Source: Streptomyces olivochromogenes (GTDB lineage Bacteria > Actinomycetota > Actinomycetes > Streptomycetales > Streptomycetaceae). Taken from it: 32,347 nucleotides of DNA. The notes under the pieces were generated by a model. That model ran no database searches. It was not told where the DNA came from and saw nothing but the letters and a program-made list of their open reading frames with translations. Location: the NCBI RefSeq assembly GCF_021538895.1, contig NZ_JADDRL010000107.1, positions 1-32,347 of the forward strand. The letters are read 5' to 3'. A program made the translations under genes and the position numbers. Positions 8,310 to 18,016 of this stretch are shown here, one piece after another (position 1 is the stretch's first letter; every line of letters starts with the position of its first letter).

Positions 8310-8966
8310 ATGGTCGACAGGTTCAAGGACGGGCTTCTGACGCCCACGGAAACGGCCTCCTACCTTGAGATTCCGCAGTCGACTCTCACCTCGTGGCTGA
8401 AGGGCAAGGCCGCCGGAGCACCACTGGTCCACCAGGTCGAGCCGGTGCGGAAGGGGCAGCCTTCGGTACCGTTCATCGCGGTGGCCGAGGCACACGTCCT
8501 GCGTTCTCTGCGTTCCCTGGGACTCCGCATGAGCGAGATCAGGGAGGCGGCCGCCGCTGTACGGGACGCCTTCGACACCCCCTACGGCCTCGTGTCCAAG
8601 CGGATCGCCACCGACGGCGTGGACATTTTCATCGAGCACGGTTGGGGTGACCTCCGCAGGGCCCGCGACGGCCAGGTCCCCATCCACGAAGTGGTCTCCG
8701 ACTATCTCCGCTACCTCACGTGGGAGCCGGGCGACGACTTCCCCTCCAGCCTGCGGTTGAGGCAGTACCCGGACTCTGTCCCCGTCGTGATCGACCCGAG
8801 GTTCGGCCACGGTCTCCCTGTGGTGGCCGCCAACCGCGTCACGGTCAAGGCCATCACCGACCTGTGGGAGGCCGGGGAGACCGTCGAGGACATCGCGTAC
8901 GACTACGACATGACGCCTGAGCAGGTGGACGCGCTCTGCCGGGCAGTGGTGCACCTTGCCGCCTGA
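8310..8966 (+). CDS. VapB45-like antitoxin, HTH plus DUF433
   Basis: The ATG at 8310 is preceded by a strong GGGAGGAGG, giving 218 aa. An HTH-like N-terminus (LLTPTETASYLEIPQSTLTSWLKG, about 9-32) resembles excisionase/MerR recognition helices. The C-terminal DUF433 segment (about 158-212) contains VVIDPRFGHGLPVV, VTVKAITDLWEAGETVEDIAYDYDMT and EQVDAL, the usual antitoxin core. Its stop overlaps the start of the next gene by 11 bp, and that gene encodes a PIN-like protein. The pair therefore matches type II VapBC45-like modules, in which this protein neutralises the toxin and represses the operon through its HTH. The assignment rests on domain recognition and gene order. Confidence 0.83.
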   Translation: MVDRFKDGLLTPTETASYLEIPQSTLTSWLKGKAAGAPLVHQVEPVRKGQPSVPFIAVAEAHVLRSLRSLGLRMSEIREAAAAVRDAFDTPYGLVSKRIATDGVDIFIEHGWGDLRRARDGQVPIHEVVSDYLRYLTWEPGDDFPSSLRLRQYPDSVPVVIDPRFGHGLPVVAANRVTVKAITDLWEAGETVEDIAYDYDMTPEQVDALCRAVVHLAA

Positions 8967-9342
8967 GTTCTTCCTCGACCGGAATCTCGGGCGTCGTGTG
9001 GCGGAGGGGCTGAGGGCTTGCGGGTGGACGGTTCACCGCATCGGCGATGTCTTCCCGGACGACGGGCAAGACATCCCGGACGAGGAGTGGATCACGCACG
9101 GTCTCGACCGCTCCTGGGTCCCGCTCTCGAAGGACGGGCGGATCAAGACCCGGGACCTGGAGATCCGACCTGTCCTGGAGCGCGAGGCGGTGCTGTTCTA
9201 CCTGGACAACCAGCAGCTTCGCAGCGCAGAGATGGTCGAACGGCTCGTCGTGTGCCGTGACGTGATCCACCGGGCCGTCGAGAAAGGCGGTCCGGCAGCG
9301 TACGCCGTGCGACGCGACCGTATTGAGCGCACTTGGCCCTGA
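8956..9342 (+). CDS. VapC45-like PIN-domain toxin
   Basis: This 128-aa protein starts at TTG 8956, overlapping the antitoxin stop by 11 bp; no in-frame ATG or GTG is nearby. EFFLDRNLGRRVAEGLRACGW at the N-terminus puts the first catalytic Asp at D8. PDEEW (41-45) and LSKDGRIK (57-64, D60) supply further acidic residues in PIN-like order. This is the pattern of the PIN-like family paired with DUF433 antitoxins. The expected activity is Mg-dependent ribonuclease cleavage that halts translation when unbound; the RNA target is unknown. It converges with the aminotransferase gene 65 bp away, where only a 6-bp hairpin (9375-9391) is visible. Confidence 0.82.
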   Translation: MPPEFFLDRNLGRRVAEGLRACGWTVHRIGDVFPDDGQDIPDEEWITHGLDRSWVPLSKDGRIKTRDLEIRPVLEREAVLFYLDNQQLRSAEMVERLVVCRDVIHRAVEKGGPAAYAVRRDRIERTWP

Positions 9343-9407
9343 CGCTGCGCGCACCGCGGCGCGGGAGACCGAACCCCGAACCCGATTCGGGACGAAGGGG
9401 CCCGGAT

Positions 9408-10601
9408 TCAGGACGTCAGGCGTCGCAGGCGGCCGGTGGCCTCGGTGAGAACGTCGTCCCGCTTGCAGAAAGCGAAGCGGACCTGGCTGCGACCCGCATC
9501 GGGGTCGTCGTAGAACACCGAGTTCGGGATGGCGACAACGCCGCAGCGTTCGGGGAGCGCGCGGCAGAAGGCGTGGGCGTCCTTCTCGCCGAGGGGGGTG
9601 ATGTCGGTGGTGATGAAGTAAGTGCCCTGAGGCTGGTAGACCTCGAACCCGGCTGACCGCAGGCCGTCGCCGAGCAGGTCCCGCTTGGCGAGCATGTCCG
9701 CGCGGAGGGCGTCGAAGTAGGTGTCCGGCAGGGACAGGGCCTCGGCCACCGCGTACTGGAACGGCCCGGAAGCCACGTACGTCAGGAACTGCTTCACCGA
9801 GCGGACGGCACCCACCAGCTCCGGCGCCGCTGTCACCCAGCCGACCTTCCAGCCGGTGAACGAGAACGTCTTGCCGGCCGAGCCGATGGTGACCGTGCGC
9901 TCGCGCATGCCGGGGAACGTGGCCAGCGGCAGATGCGCGGCGTCGTCGAAGACCAGGTGCTCGTAGACCTCGTCGGTCACCACGAGCAGGTCCCGCTCCA
10001 CCGCCAGCTCGGCGATCGCGGTCAGCTCCTCGCGGGTGAGGACCGTACCGGTGGGGTTGTGCGGGGTGTTGATCAGCAGCAGCCGGGTGCGGTCGGTCAC
10101 CGCCGCGCGCAGTTCGTCGAGGTCGAGCCGGAAGGCGGCGGTGCCCCCGACGGTGTGCGGGCGCAGCGTGACCGGGACGCGGGTGCCCCCGGCCATCGCG
10201 ATGCTGGCGGCGTAGGAGTCGTAGTACGGCTCCAGGGCGATGACCTCGTCGCCCGGTTCCAGCAGGGCGAGCAGGGCGGCCGCGATGGCCTCGGTGGCGC
10301 CTGCCGTGACCAGGACCTCGGTGTCGGGGTCGAAGGACAGGCCGTAGCGGTGCTGCTGGTGGGCGGCGACGGCGGCGCGCAGTTCGGGGATGCCGGGGCC
10401 CGGCGGGTACTGGTTGCCGCGGCCCTCGCGCAGGGCGCGTACGGCCGCCTCCCGGATCTCCTCGGGGCCGTCCGTGTCGGGAAAGCCCTGGCCCAGGTTG
10501 ATCGCGCCGGTCCGCGCGGCGAGGGCGGACATCTCGGCGAAGATCGTCGTCCCGAACTCGGCCAGGCGGCGGTTGAGGAGCGGGCGTGCGCTGGAGGTCA
10601 T
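9408..10601 (-). CDS. PLP-dependent class I/II aminotransferase
   Basis: This is a fold-type I aminotransferase, cytosolic, transferring amino groups between an amino acid and a 2-oxo acid. I favour the ATG at 10601, which has AGGA about 8 nt upstream; an ATG at 10610 in the same frame would give 400 aa. Counted from 10610, motifs are NTPHNPTG (181-188), VTDEVYEHLVFD (211-222) with the pyridine-N Asp, and SAGKTFSFTGWKVGW (244-258) with the Schiff-base lysine K247. QYPPGPGIPELR near residue 67 is typical of the KAT/YbdL/DapC-like subgroup. The substrate (methionine, kynurenine, succinyl-diaminopimelate or other) cannot be decided. It is divergent from the Gly/Cys/His-rich gene. Confidence 0.92.
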   Translation of the reverse strand: MTSSARPLLNRRLAEFGTTIFAEMSALAARTGAINLGQGFPDTDGPEEIREAAVRALREGRGNQYPPGPGIPELRAAVAAHQQHRYGLSFDPDTEVLVTAGATEAIAAALLALLEPGDEVIALEPYYDSYAASIAMAGGTRVPVTLRPHTVGGTAAFRLDLDELRAAVTDRTRLLLINTPHNPTGTVLTREELTAIAELAVERDLLVVTDEVYEHLVFDDAAHLPLATFPGMRERTVTIGSAGKTFSFTGWKVGWVTAAPELVGAVRSVKQFLTYVASGPFQYAVAEALSLPDTYFDALRADMLAKRDLLGDGLRSAGFEVYQPQGTYFITTDITPLGEKDAHAFCRALPERCGVVAIPNSVFYDDPDAGRSQVRFAFCKRDDVLTEATGRLRRLTS

Positions 10602-10617
10602 GCCGGTCATCCTGCGC

Positions 10618-10649
10618 CCAAGCTCTGGAGTTCCTCAACTCCGCTTTGG
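10618..10649. promoter_or_regulatory. Interrupted inverted repeat upstream of the aminotransferase
   Basis: GGAGTT (10627-10632) and AACTCC (10637-10642) flank a 4-nt loop. They are embedded in an outer arm, CCAAGC with GCTTTGG, that has one bulge. It lies about 16 bp upstream of the aminotransferase start, in the 148-bp divergent spacer. This could be an operator or a 5' leader hairpin; no regulator gene is adjacent. Confidence 0.4.
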
Positions 10650-10749
10650 CGATCGAGCCGCCGGGGCATTCCCGTGTCACACAGCAGTCAGGCAACAGAC
10701 GAGGCACCCACGGGGGGCTGCTTCGGGGGAACGGAAAGCAGGTGACGTC

Positions 10750-11016
10750 ATGGGCACCGTCTTCATCGTGGTGGCGATCGTGGTCGTATTCTTCGCGATC
10801 GCCGCGTCCCGGGCGGGCAGGGCCGGGCGGGCGAGCCGCCGCGGCAACGCGTCGTACGGCGCGGGTGGCAGCTGGTGGGCCGGCGGGAGCGGCGACGGGT
10901 CGTCGTCCGGGCATCACGGGGGCGGCCACCACTCCGGGGGCCACTCCTGCGGAGGCGGTCACTCCTCCTGCGGCGGGGGTTGTGGCGGCGGCGGTGGATG
11001 TGGGGGAGGCAGCTGA
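10750..11016 (+). CDS. Small membrane protein with Gly/His/Cys-rich tail
   Basis: The ATG at 10750 has AGG about 9 nt upstream, giving 88 aa. Residues 3-19 form one hydrophobic helix (TVFIVVAIVVVFFAIAA), followed by a basic RAGRAGRASRRG stretch, so the rest is probably cytoplasmic. The tail from about residue 39 is almost entirely Gly, Ser, His and Cys: HH and GGHHSGGH (about 55-65), then cysteines at 67, 74, 78 and 84. This composition suggests metal binding or a disordered sticky tail, but no known motif is complete. Similar Gly/Cys-rich ends occur on some actinobacterial membrane proteins. A very strong terminator follows 50 nt after the stop. Function unknown. Confidence 0.75.
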   Translation: MGTVFIVVAIVVVFFAIAASRAGRAGRASRRGNASYGAGGSWWAGGSGDGSSSGHHGGGHHSGGHSCGGGHSSCGGGCGGGGGCGGGS

Positions 11017-11065
11017 CACGGGGCAGCTGAGCTCCGCGGAACAGGGGGAACCGCATCCGGGCCGC

Positions 11066-11113
11066 ACGCCGATGCGCCCGTCGGGAGGAGGCATCCGACG
11101 GGCGCATCGGCGT
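11066..11113. terminator. Perfect 19-bp hairpin terminator
   Basis: Arms 11066-11084 and 11095-11113 pair without mismatch (19 bp) around a 10-nt loop, 49 nt downstream of the small Gly/Cys/His-rich gene. The structure works on either strand. Confidence 0.82.
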
Positions 11114-11400
11114 ACGTACGGGGCGCCCGGGGCACTCTGTGGTTGAACAGTTGAGCTGTGGGGCCCTCTGAGGGATGGAAACCCCACGAAGTTGGGTAAA
11201 AACGCTGTGGCGGCGCCACAGTTCATGATTCCCTCTAAATCACCAACGCAGCCCCTCGGACGTCCTGCGGACACTTCTCCCCGGCTGGGCCGGGCGGGGC
11301 CGACCGGGCCGACGTGACAGATACATCTCCCGGTGTCGGCCGAGGTGCGCAGGACCACACTCCCCTCTTCTCTATCTTTGCGTGCTAGCGGAGCCGATCC
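11114..11400. other. Non-coding spacer before DUF2617 gene, with a minus-strand hairpin plus T-run
   Basis: No gene is supported in this 287-bp stretch, which together with the terminator makes a 384-bp gap. It is locally less GC-rich than its surroundings. At 11205-11221 a 7-bp perfect stem (CTGTGGC/GCCACAG, loop GGC) is followed, reading the minus strand, by CG and five T (plus 11198-11202). That is a canonical intrinsic terminator shape, but no minus-strand gene ends here, so it might end an antisense or small RNA. The promoter of the DUF2617 gene must also lie here; TATCTT near 11378 is a weak -10 candidate. Confidence 0.4.
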
Positions 11401-11925
11401 ATGCTCACGACCCTCACCACCTCCTACACCGATACGCGCGCGGCCGATCTGGCCTGGGCCCTGGGGCGCGAGCCGCTCCCCGCTCTGGCCACGCTCGACC
11501 TCGAACTGACCGATGCGAAGCTGCAGTTGAGACTTCTCGGCGCGTCCCACCAGGTACTCCTTGAGGAGGAGCGGGGCAATTGCTCGGAGACGGTGGCGTG
11601 CATTCCGGGATCCAGCACGCCCCTGCCGCTGGGAGTCGCCAAGCGGGTCGGCGACTGGGAGTACGAGTTCGCGGCGCGTGTGGAGGTCCTCTCGCCGGGC
11701 TCCTTCGCGGGCCGCGCCCAGGAGTTGCTGGCTCTGGTCTCCGAGCACCCGCACGGCCTCGCCGGCGTCTTCCCCGGCAGCCCGCACGCCTTCACGGCGA
11801 TGCTCGCCCAGCGGCACGAGGGGCAGGTGCACTGGCGTACGTGGCACGCGTATCCGCAGGACGGCCAGCTGGTGGCGACGCGGACGAAGGTGGGGGTACG
11901 GGTGCAGGTGGCCCAACTCGGTTAG
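11401..11925 (+). CDS. DUF2617 family protein
   Basis: This 174-aa protein starts at ATG 11401, with GGAG 8 nt upstream. The sequence (TLTTSYTDTRAADLAWALGREPLPALATLDL at the N-terminus, WEYEFAARVEVL and LVSEHPHGLAGVFPGSPHAFTAM in the middle, WRTWHAYPQDGQLVATRT near the end) is the complete DUF2617 family as I recall it, found widely in Streptomyces. There is no signal peptide or membrane segment, so it is probably cytosolic. No biochemical function is known. The spermidine-synthase-like gene follows 136 bp downstream on the same strand, an arrangement that may be conserved in the genus, but a functional link is unproven. Confidence 0.85.
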   Translation: MLTTLTTSYTDTRAADLAWALGREPLPALATLDLELTDAKLQLRLLGASHQVLLEEERGNCSETVACIPGSSTPLPLGVAKRVGDWEYEFAARVEVLSPGSFAGRAQELLALVSEHPHGLAGVFPGSPHAFTAMLAQRHEGQVHWRTWHAYPQDGQLVATRTKVGVRVQVAQLG

Positions 11926-12061
11926 GGCGCCGGGCACTCCACCGGCCGGCCGCGGGGGCTCGTCATCGGCTGGGACGACATAAACACCGCGCGCGTCAAC
12001 TGCCCCAGTTCCACACGTGTGGGTGACGAAGCGTCCCCCGCGTGTGACGTAACGTCGCAGA

Positions 12062-13702
12062 GTGATCGAACCGCAGGCGCCCGCCCCGCCCGGCGCACCG
12101 CCGCCCTGGGGCGCACCCGCGCGGCTGCCCGTGCGGCCGGGGACGGGGCGGTTCCTGGTTCTCGCGTGCGTCTTCGTCTGCGCGGCCTGCGGACTCGTCT
12201 ACGAGCTCGAACTCGTCGCCCTCGCCTCGTACTTGATCGGCGACTCGGTCACCCAGGCGTCCGTCGTGCTGTCCGTCATGGTCTTCGCGATGGGCATCGG
12301 CTCCCTCGCCGCGAAGCGGCTGCGCTGGCATGCCGCCGCCGGCTTCGGCGCCGTCGAGGCGGCCCTCGCGCTCATCGGCGGATGCAGCGCCATGGCGCTG
12401 TACGCGGTCTTCGCCTGGACCGGCGACTGGGGCGGCCTGTGGGCCGACGGCCCCCGCGTTCTCCTGGTCGCCTTCTCGCTGGCCATCGGCCTGCTCATCG
12501 GCGCCGAGGTACCGCTGCTGATGGAGCTCATCCAGCGCATCCGGCGCCAGGACGCGGGCGGCGCGGTGGCCGACCTGTTCGCCGCGGACTACGTCGGCGC
12601 GCTGGTCGGCGGCCTGGCCTTCCCCTTCCTGCTGCTGCCCTTCCTGGGCCAGCTGACCGGCGTGCTGGTCACCGGGGCCGTCAACGTCGTGGCCGGCGGC
12701 GCTCTGGTGCTCGGCCTGTTCCGCCGCGACCTCTCCCGGCGCGCCCGCTGGCTGCTCCTGATCGCCAACCTCACGGCGCTCGGCGTACTCGCCTCCGCCG
12801 CCGTGCTCGTCGACGACTTCGAGCGGGCCGCGCGGCACGCGGTGTACGGGAGGGACGTGCGCGTGGCCCTGCAGACCGACGTCCAGGAGGTGGTCCTCAC
12901 CGGCGGCACCCGCGGCCGCCCGCTCGACCTCTATCTGGACGGCCGGCTCCGGGTGGGCGGCCGCGACGAACGCCGCTACCACGAGGCGCTCGTCCACCCC
13001 GCGATGTACGGGCCCCACGCGCGCGTGCTGATCCTCGGCGGCGGCGACGGGCTCGCGGCCCGGGAGGTGCTGCGGCACACCGGCGTCGACCGGATCGACG
13101 TGATCGAACTCGACGCCGGCCTGGTGCGCCTGGCCCGCCACGATCCGGGACTGGCGGCCCTGAACGCGCACGCCTACGACGACCCCCGCGTCCACGTCAC
13201 CACGGCGGACGCCTTCCGCTGGCTGCGCGGGGCGCCGTGGGGGACGTACGACGTGGTGATCGCGGACCTGCCCGACCCCGGCATCACCGCCAGTACGAAG
13301 CTGTACTCCCAGGAGTTCTACGGCCTCGCCCGTCGCGTGCTGCGCCCCGGCGGACGCCTGGTGGTGCACGCCGGCCCCGTCGCGTCCCGCACCCAGGCCT
13401 TCTGGACGGTTGACGCCACCCTGCACGCGGCCGGCCTGGCCACCACCCCCTACCGTGTGCCCGGTCGCGACTGCGGCTTCGCGGCGGGCCCCGACCGCTC
13501 GGCCCGCACCTCCCGTGCCGCGCACGACTGGGGGTTCATCCTGGCCAGGCCGGGCCGCGCCGCCCCGCCGCTGCGCCTGGACCCGCACGAGCCGTCCCCG
13601 AGCACGCTCACCCGCAGGGCGCTGACGACGGACGCCCGCGCGGCGGCCCACACCCGCATCAAGGGCCTGCCGGCGTCCACGTTGGTGCATCCGCGCTACT
13701 AG
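12062..13702 (+). CDS. Membrane-fused spermidine-synthase-like aminopropyltransferase
   Basis: This 546-aa protein starts at GTG 12062. After a proline-rich N-terminus, about seven hydrophobic helices occupy residues 30-250, including the conserved loop RRQDAGGAVADLFAADYVGALVGG. The C-terminal half is a class I methyltransferase-like aminopropyltransferase domain: RRYHEALVHPAM (304-315), nucleotide-binding LILGGGDG (323-330), VIELD (347-351), TADAFRWL (381-388), YDVVIADLPDPG (396-407) and LYSQEFY (414-420). Soluble SpeE enzymes transfer aminopropyl from decarboxylated SAM to putrescine. Here the usual DSTDP-type catalytic loop reads ADLPDP, so the acceptor may differ. It would act at the inner face of the membrane. 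A strong terminator follows. Confidence 0.87.
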   Translation: MIEPQAPAPPGAPPPWGAPARLPVRPGTGRFLVLACVFVCAACGLVYELELVALASYLIGDSVTQASVVLSVMVFAMGIGSLAAKRLRWHAAAGFGAVEAALALIGGCSAMALYAVFAWTGDWGGLWADGPRVLLVAFSLAIGLLIGAEVPLLMELIQRIRRQDAGGAVADLFAADYVGALVGGLAFPFLLLPFLGQLTGVLVTGAVNVVAGGALVLGLFRRDLSRRARWLLLIANLTALGVLASAAVLVDDFERAARHAVYGRDVRVALQTDVQEVVLTGGTRGRPLDLYLDGRLRVGGRDERRYHEALVHPAMYGPHARVLILGGGDGLAAREVLRHTGVDRIDVIELDAGLVRLARHDPGLAALNAHAYDDPRVHVTTADAFRWLRGAPWGTYDVVIADLPDPGITASTKLYSQEFYGLARRVLRPGGRLVVHAGPVASRTQAFWTVDATLHAAGLATTPYRVPGRDCGFAAGPDRSARTSRAAHDWGFILARPGRAAPPLRLDPHEPSPSTLTRRALTTDARAAAHTRIKGLPASTLVHPRY

Positions 13703-13751
13703 GCCCTGACCGCCGCCGGGTTTCCCACAGGCTGTGGACGGGCGCGCACGG

Positions 13752-13807
13752 CGAGAGCCCGGTCCCGGCGCGCCACCGCTGTGGTCCGCGCCCCGACCGG
13801 GCTCTCG
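13752..13807. terminator. Bidirectional terminator between convergent genes
   Basis: A perfect 13-bp outer stem (13752-13764 with 13795-13807) encloses a second stem GGCGCG/CGCGCC (13767-13772 with 13787-13792) and an inner CCAC/GTGG pair. It lies between the rightward aminopropyltransferase gene and the leftward YbjN gene, so it can stop transcription from both sides. Confidence 0.8.
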
Positions 13808-13882
13808 TTCGGGTACGGCGCGTACCTGGTCGTACGCGCACACGCCGCTGTGGACAGCGAAGACGCTGTGCGTGCCGAGGAA

Positions 13883-14416
13883 CTACTCCTCGTCGTCCTC
13901 GGGCTCGTCCTCCGCCTCGTTGACCTCCTCCTCCAGGCCGAGCTGCTCGACGAGCCAGCGGTCGAACTCGATCGCGGCGCGCACCCAGCTGACCGTGGAG
14001 GAGACGAAGTGGTTGAGGTCGACGCCGGTGCCGATCAGCATCTGCGCCTCACCGATGAGGCGGACGGTGCCGTCGTCGTGGGTGTGGCTGTACACCTTGG
14101 GCCACAGGGTGCGCCGGTTCCAGTCGTCGATGGACTCCAGCAGCTGCGGCTTCTCGTCGATCTTGTGGGGCCGGTCGTAGAACGTCCGCACCGAGAAGAC
14201 CGCCTGTTCGGCCTCCCCGCGGAACATGAAGTACGTACGGAACTGCTCCCACGGCGCCGCGAGGTCGCCCTCGTCGTCGACGACGTACTTGAGCTCCATC
14301 TGGTCGAGGAGCTGCTTCACGAGGTCCTGATCCGGGACGACGGGGCCCGCCGGTCCTTGGGGCTGCGGCTCGGGCTGGCCCCCGAAGTTCGGAATCGAGG
14401 ACGGGTCGATGCTCAC
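13883..14416 (-). CDS. YbjN-domain protein
   Basis: I chose GTG at 14416, preceded by GAAGGGA about 8 nt upstream, giving 177 aa; a longer frame upstream lacks a ribosome site. After a Pro/Gln-rich N-terminal linker (about 1-30), residues about 31-160 match the YbjN/type III chaperone-like fold: LVKQLLDQMELKYVVDDEGDL, TYFMFRGEAEQAVFSVRTF, LLESIDDWNRRTLWPKVYSHTHDDG, and a last helix ending EFDRWLVEQLG. The C-terminal 17 residues are nearly all Glu and Asp. It is probably a cytosolic chaperone-like or regulatory protein. Streptomyces encode several, and the partner here is unknown. It is transcribed alone toward the terminator at 13752-13807. Confidence 0.85.
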   Translation of the reverse strand: MSIDPSSIPNFGGQPEPQPQGPAGPVVPDQDLVKQLLDQMELKYVVDDEGDLAAPWEQFRTYFMFRGEAEQAVFSVRTFYDRPHKIDEKPQLLESIDDWNRRTLWPKVYSHTHDDGTVRLIGEAQMLIGTGVDLNHFVSSTVSWVRAAIEFDRWLVEQLGLEEEVNEAEDEPEDDEE

Positions 14417-14502
14417 CGTGATTTTCCCTTCGTACGGATTCCGCCATCCTCCCTCATCCGGGGAGGGGGGTGGCAAGCCCCGCCGGGCCTGTCAGCCCAC
14501 GG

Positions 14503-14578
14503 CTGACACGATCCGGTCACTGCCGTGGACGTGCCTTCGAGTACCCGGTCCTGTGCGGGTCTGACACGGTCCGATGAC
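14503..14578. repeat. Imperfect 18-bp direct repeat (CTGACACG...) upstream of YbjN gene
   Basis: Copies at 14503-14520 and 14561-14578 share 15 of 18 bases and are 58 bp apart. The first copy overlaps a TGTCAGCC dyad. They lie about 90-160 bp upstream of the YbjN start codon and could be operator half-sites. Confidence 0.45.
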
Positions 14579-14687
14579 CGCGTCGGGGGCATGCGGCTTC
14601 CATGATCCCTTCACGGGCGCGCGAAGAAAACCACGGTGGCTCCTGTGAACGCTGTGGCCGATGGGACCGGTGTTCGCCGTACGAACG

Positions 14688-14719
14688 CGGGCCCGCCACC
14701 TTGAGGGGTGACGGGCCCG
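14688..14719 (-). terminator. clpB terminator hairpin
   Basis: The palindromic octamer CGGGCCCG occurs at 14688-14695 and 14712-14719, with an inner CACC/GGTG pair. The hairpin begins 17 nt past the clpB stop. It is shorter than the other terminators in the window. Confidence 0.65.
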
Positions 14720-14735
14720 TGGTCGCGGTCGGTGA

Positions 14736-17333
<2,598 letters not shown>

Positions 17334-17405
17334 GTTCGCGTTCTCCTCCTCGGCGTGGGCCCGTCGGCCACGTCTCCCAGTCCTGACTTAACCAACGTAC
17401 ACAAA

Positions 17406-17426
17406 CTTGAGTCTATTCCACTCAAG
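17406..17426. promoter_or_regulatory. HAIR element (HspR operator) between clpB and PPOX gene
   Basis: A perfect CTTGAGT-N7-ACTCAAG inverted repeat (17406-17412 and 17420-17426), the established HspR-binding consensus. It lies 73 bp upstream of the clpB start and 38 bp upstream of the divergent PPOX start, so one operator could serve both. Confidence 0.93.
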
Positions 17427-17464
17427 GTAACGCCCGGGAGTCCCCGAGGGGCTAGTTTCCGGGC

Positions 17465-17878
17465 ATGACCGCATATTCCGTGGATCCGGGCGCACCGGAC
17501 GCCGCATACCTGGCCTTCTGGCGAGAACGCCACCTGTGCACCCTCACGACCCTCCGCCCCGACGGCAGCCCGCACGTCGTGCCCGTCGGAGTGACATACG
17601 ACCCCGAGGCGCGACTGGCTCGGGTGATCACGAACAAGGCGAGCGCGAAGGCGGCCCACGTCCTGGCCGCGGGGCCGGGCGGGGCCCGGGTCGCGGTGTG
17701 CCAGGTGGACGGCCGCCGCTGGGCGACGCTGGAGGGACGGGCGTACGTACGCCCCGAGGCGGACCGCGTCGCGGAGGCGGAGCGGCGCTACAGCGAGCGC
17801 TACGAGCGGACGCCGGCACCGAATCCGTCCCGCGTGGTCATCGAGATCGAGCTGGAGCGGGCCCTGGGGCGTGGGTGA
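17465..17878 (+). CDS. PPOX-class (F420/FMN split-barrel) oxidoreductase
   Basis: This 137-aa protein starts at ATG 17465; no clear Shine-Dalgarno is visible, so a leaderless or very short leader is possible. FLAFWRERHLCTLTTLRPDGSPHVVPVG-like sequence near residues 16-42, then ARVITNKASAKAAHV and VDGRRWATLEGRAYV, is the actinobacterial PPOX split-barrel fold (pyridoxamine-phosphate-oxidase-like, often F420-dependent). The expected role is a small homodimeric reductase or oxidase using F420 or FMN; the substrate is not predictable. Its promoter region is shared with clpB and contains the HAIR operator. It ends before a perfect 17-bp terminator. Confidence 0.85.
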   Translation: MTAYSVDPGAPDAAYLAFWRERHLCTLTTLRPDGSPHVVPVGVTYDPEARLARVITNKASAKAAHVLAAGPGGARVAVCQVDGRRWATLEGRAYVRPEADRVAEAERRYSERYERTPAPNPSRVVIEIELERALGRG

Positions 17879-17932
17879 CTGATTTCAGCCACTGTGAAAA
17901 CACCCCGATACCAGGAAATGTCCCCTGAAACT

Positions 17933-17973
17933 GCAGCGGCGTCACCGTGTTCAGGTCACGGTGACGCCGCTGC
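17933..17973. terminator. Perfect 17-bp bidirectional terminator
   Basis: Arms 17933-17949 and 17957-17973 pair perfectly (17 bp) around a 7-nt loop. It lies between the convergent PPOX and Rieske-like genes, 54 nt from the former's stop and 43 nt from the latter's. Confidence 0.85.
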
Positions 17974-18016
17974 GGGGGGAAGCACCTGAGCGATCTTTTA
18001 CGACGGGGGAATCGCG

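Larger units (their letters stand above)
14417..14735. other. Non-coding spacer between clpB end and YbjN start
   Basis: I see no gene in these 319 bp. The stretch holds the clpB terminator at its right end. Near the YbjN start is an 8-bp perfect dyad, TGTCAGCC-CAC-GGCTGACA (14490-14508). An 18-bp imperfect direct repeat beginning CTGACACG (14503-14520 and 14561-14578) has 15 of 18 bases identical. These are probably parts of the YbjN promoter region. Confidence 0.5.

Noticed and set aside
11116..11226. Possible small minus-strand gene starting ATG 11226 with GAGGG upstream
   Set aside because: The frame has no stop before running through the 19-bp terminator and beyond, and the translation has no recognisable character.
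8854..11937. Very long minus-strand open frame of 1027 codons
   Set aside because: It crosses the TA genes, aminotransferase, spacers and DUF2617 with low-complexity Arg/Pro/Gly translation. It is an antisense or off-frame shadow caused by GC-biased codons.
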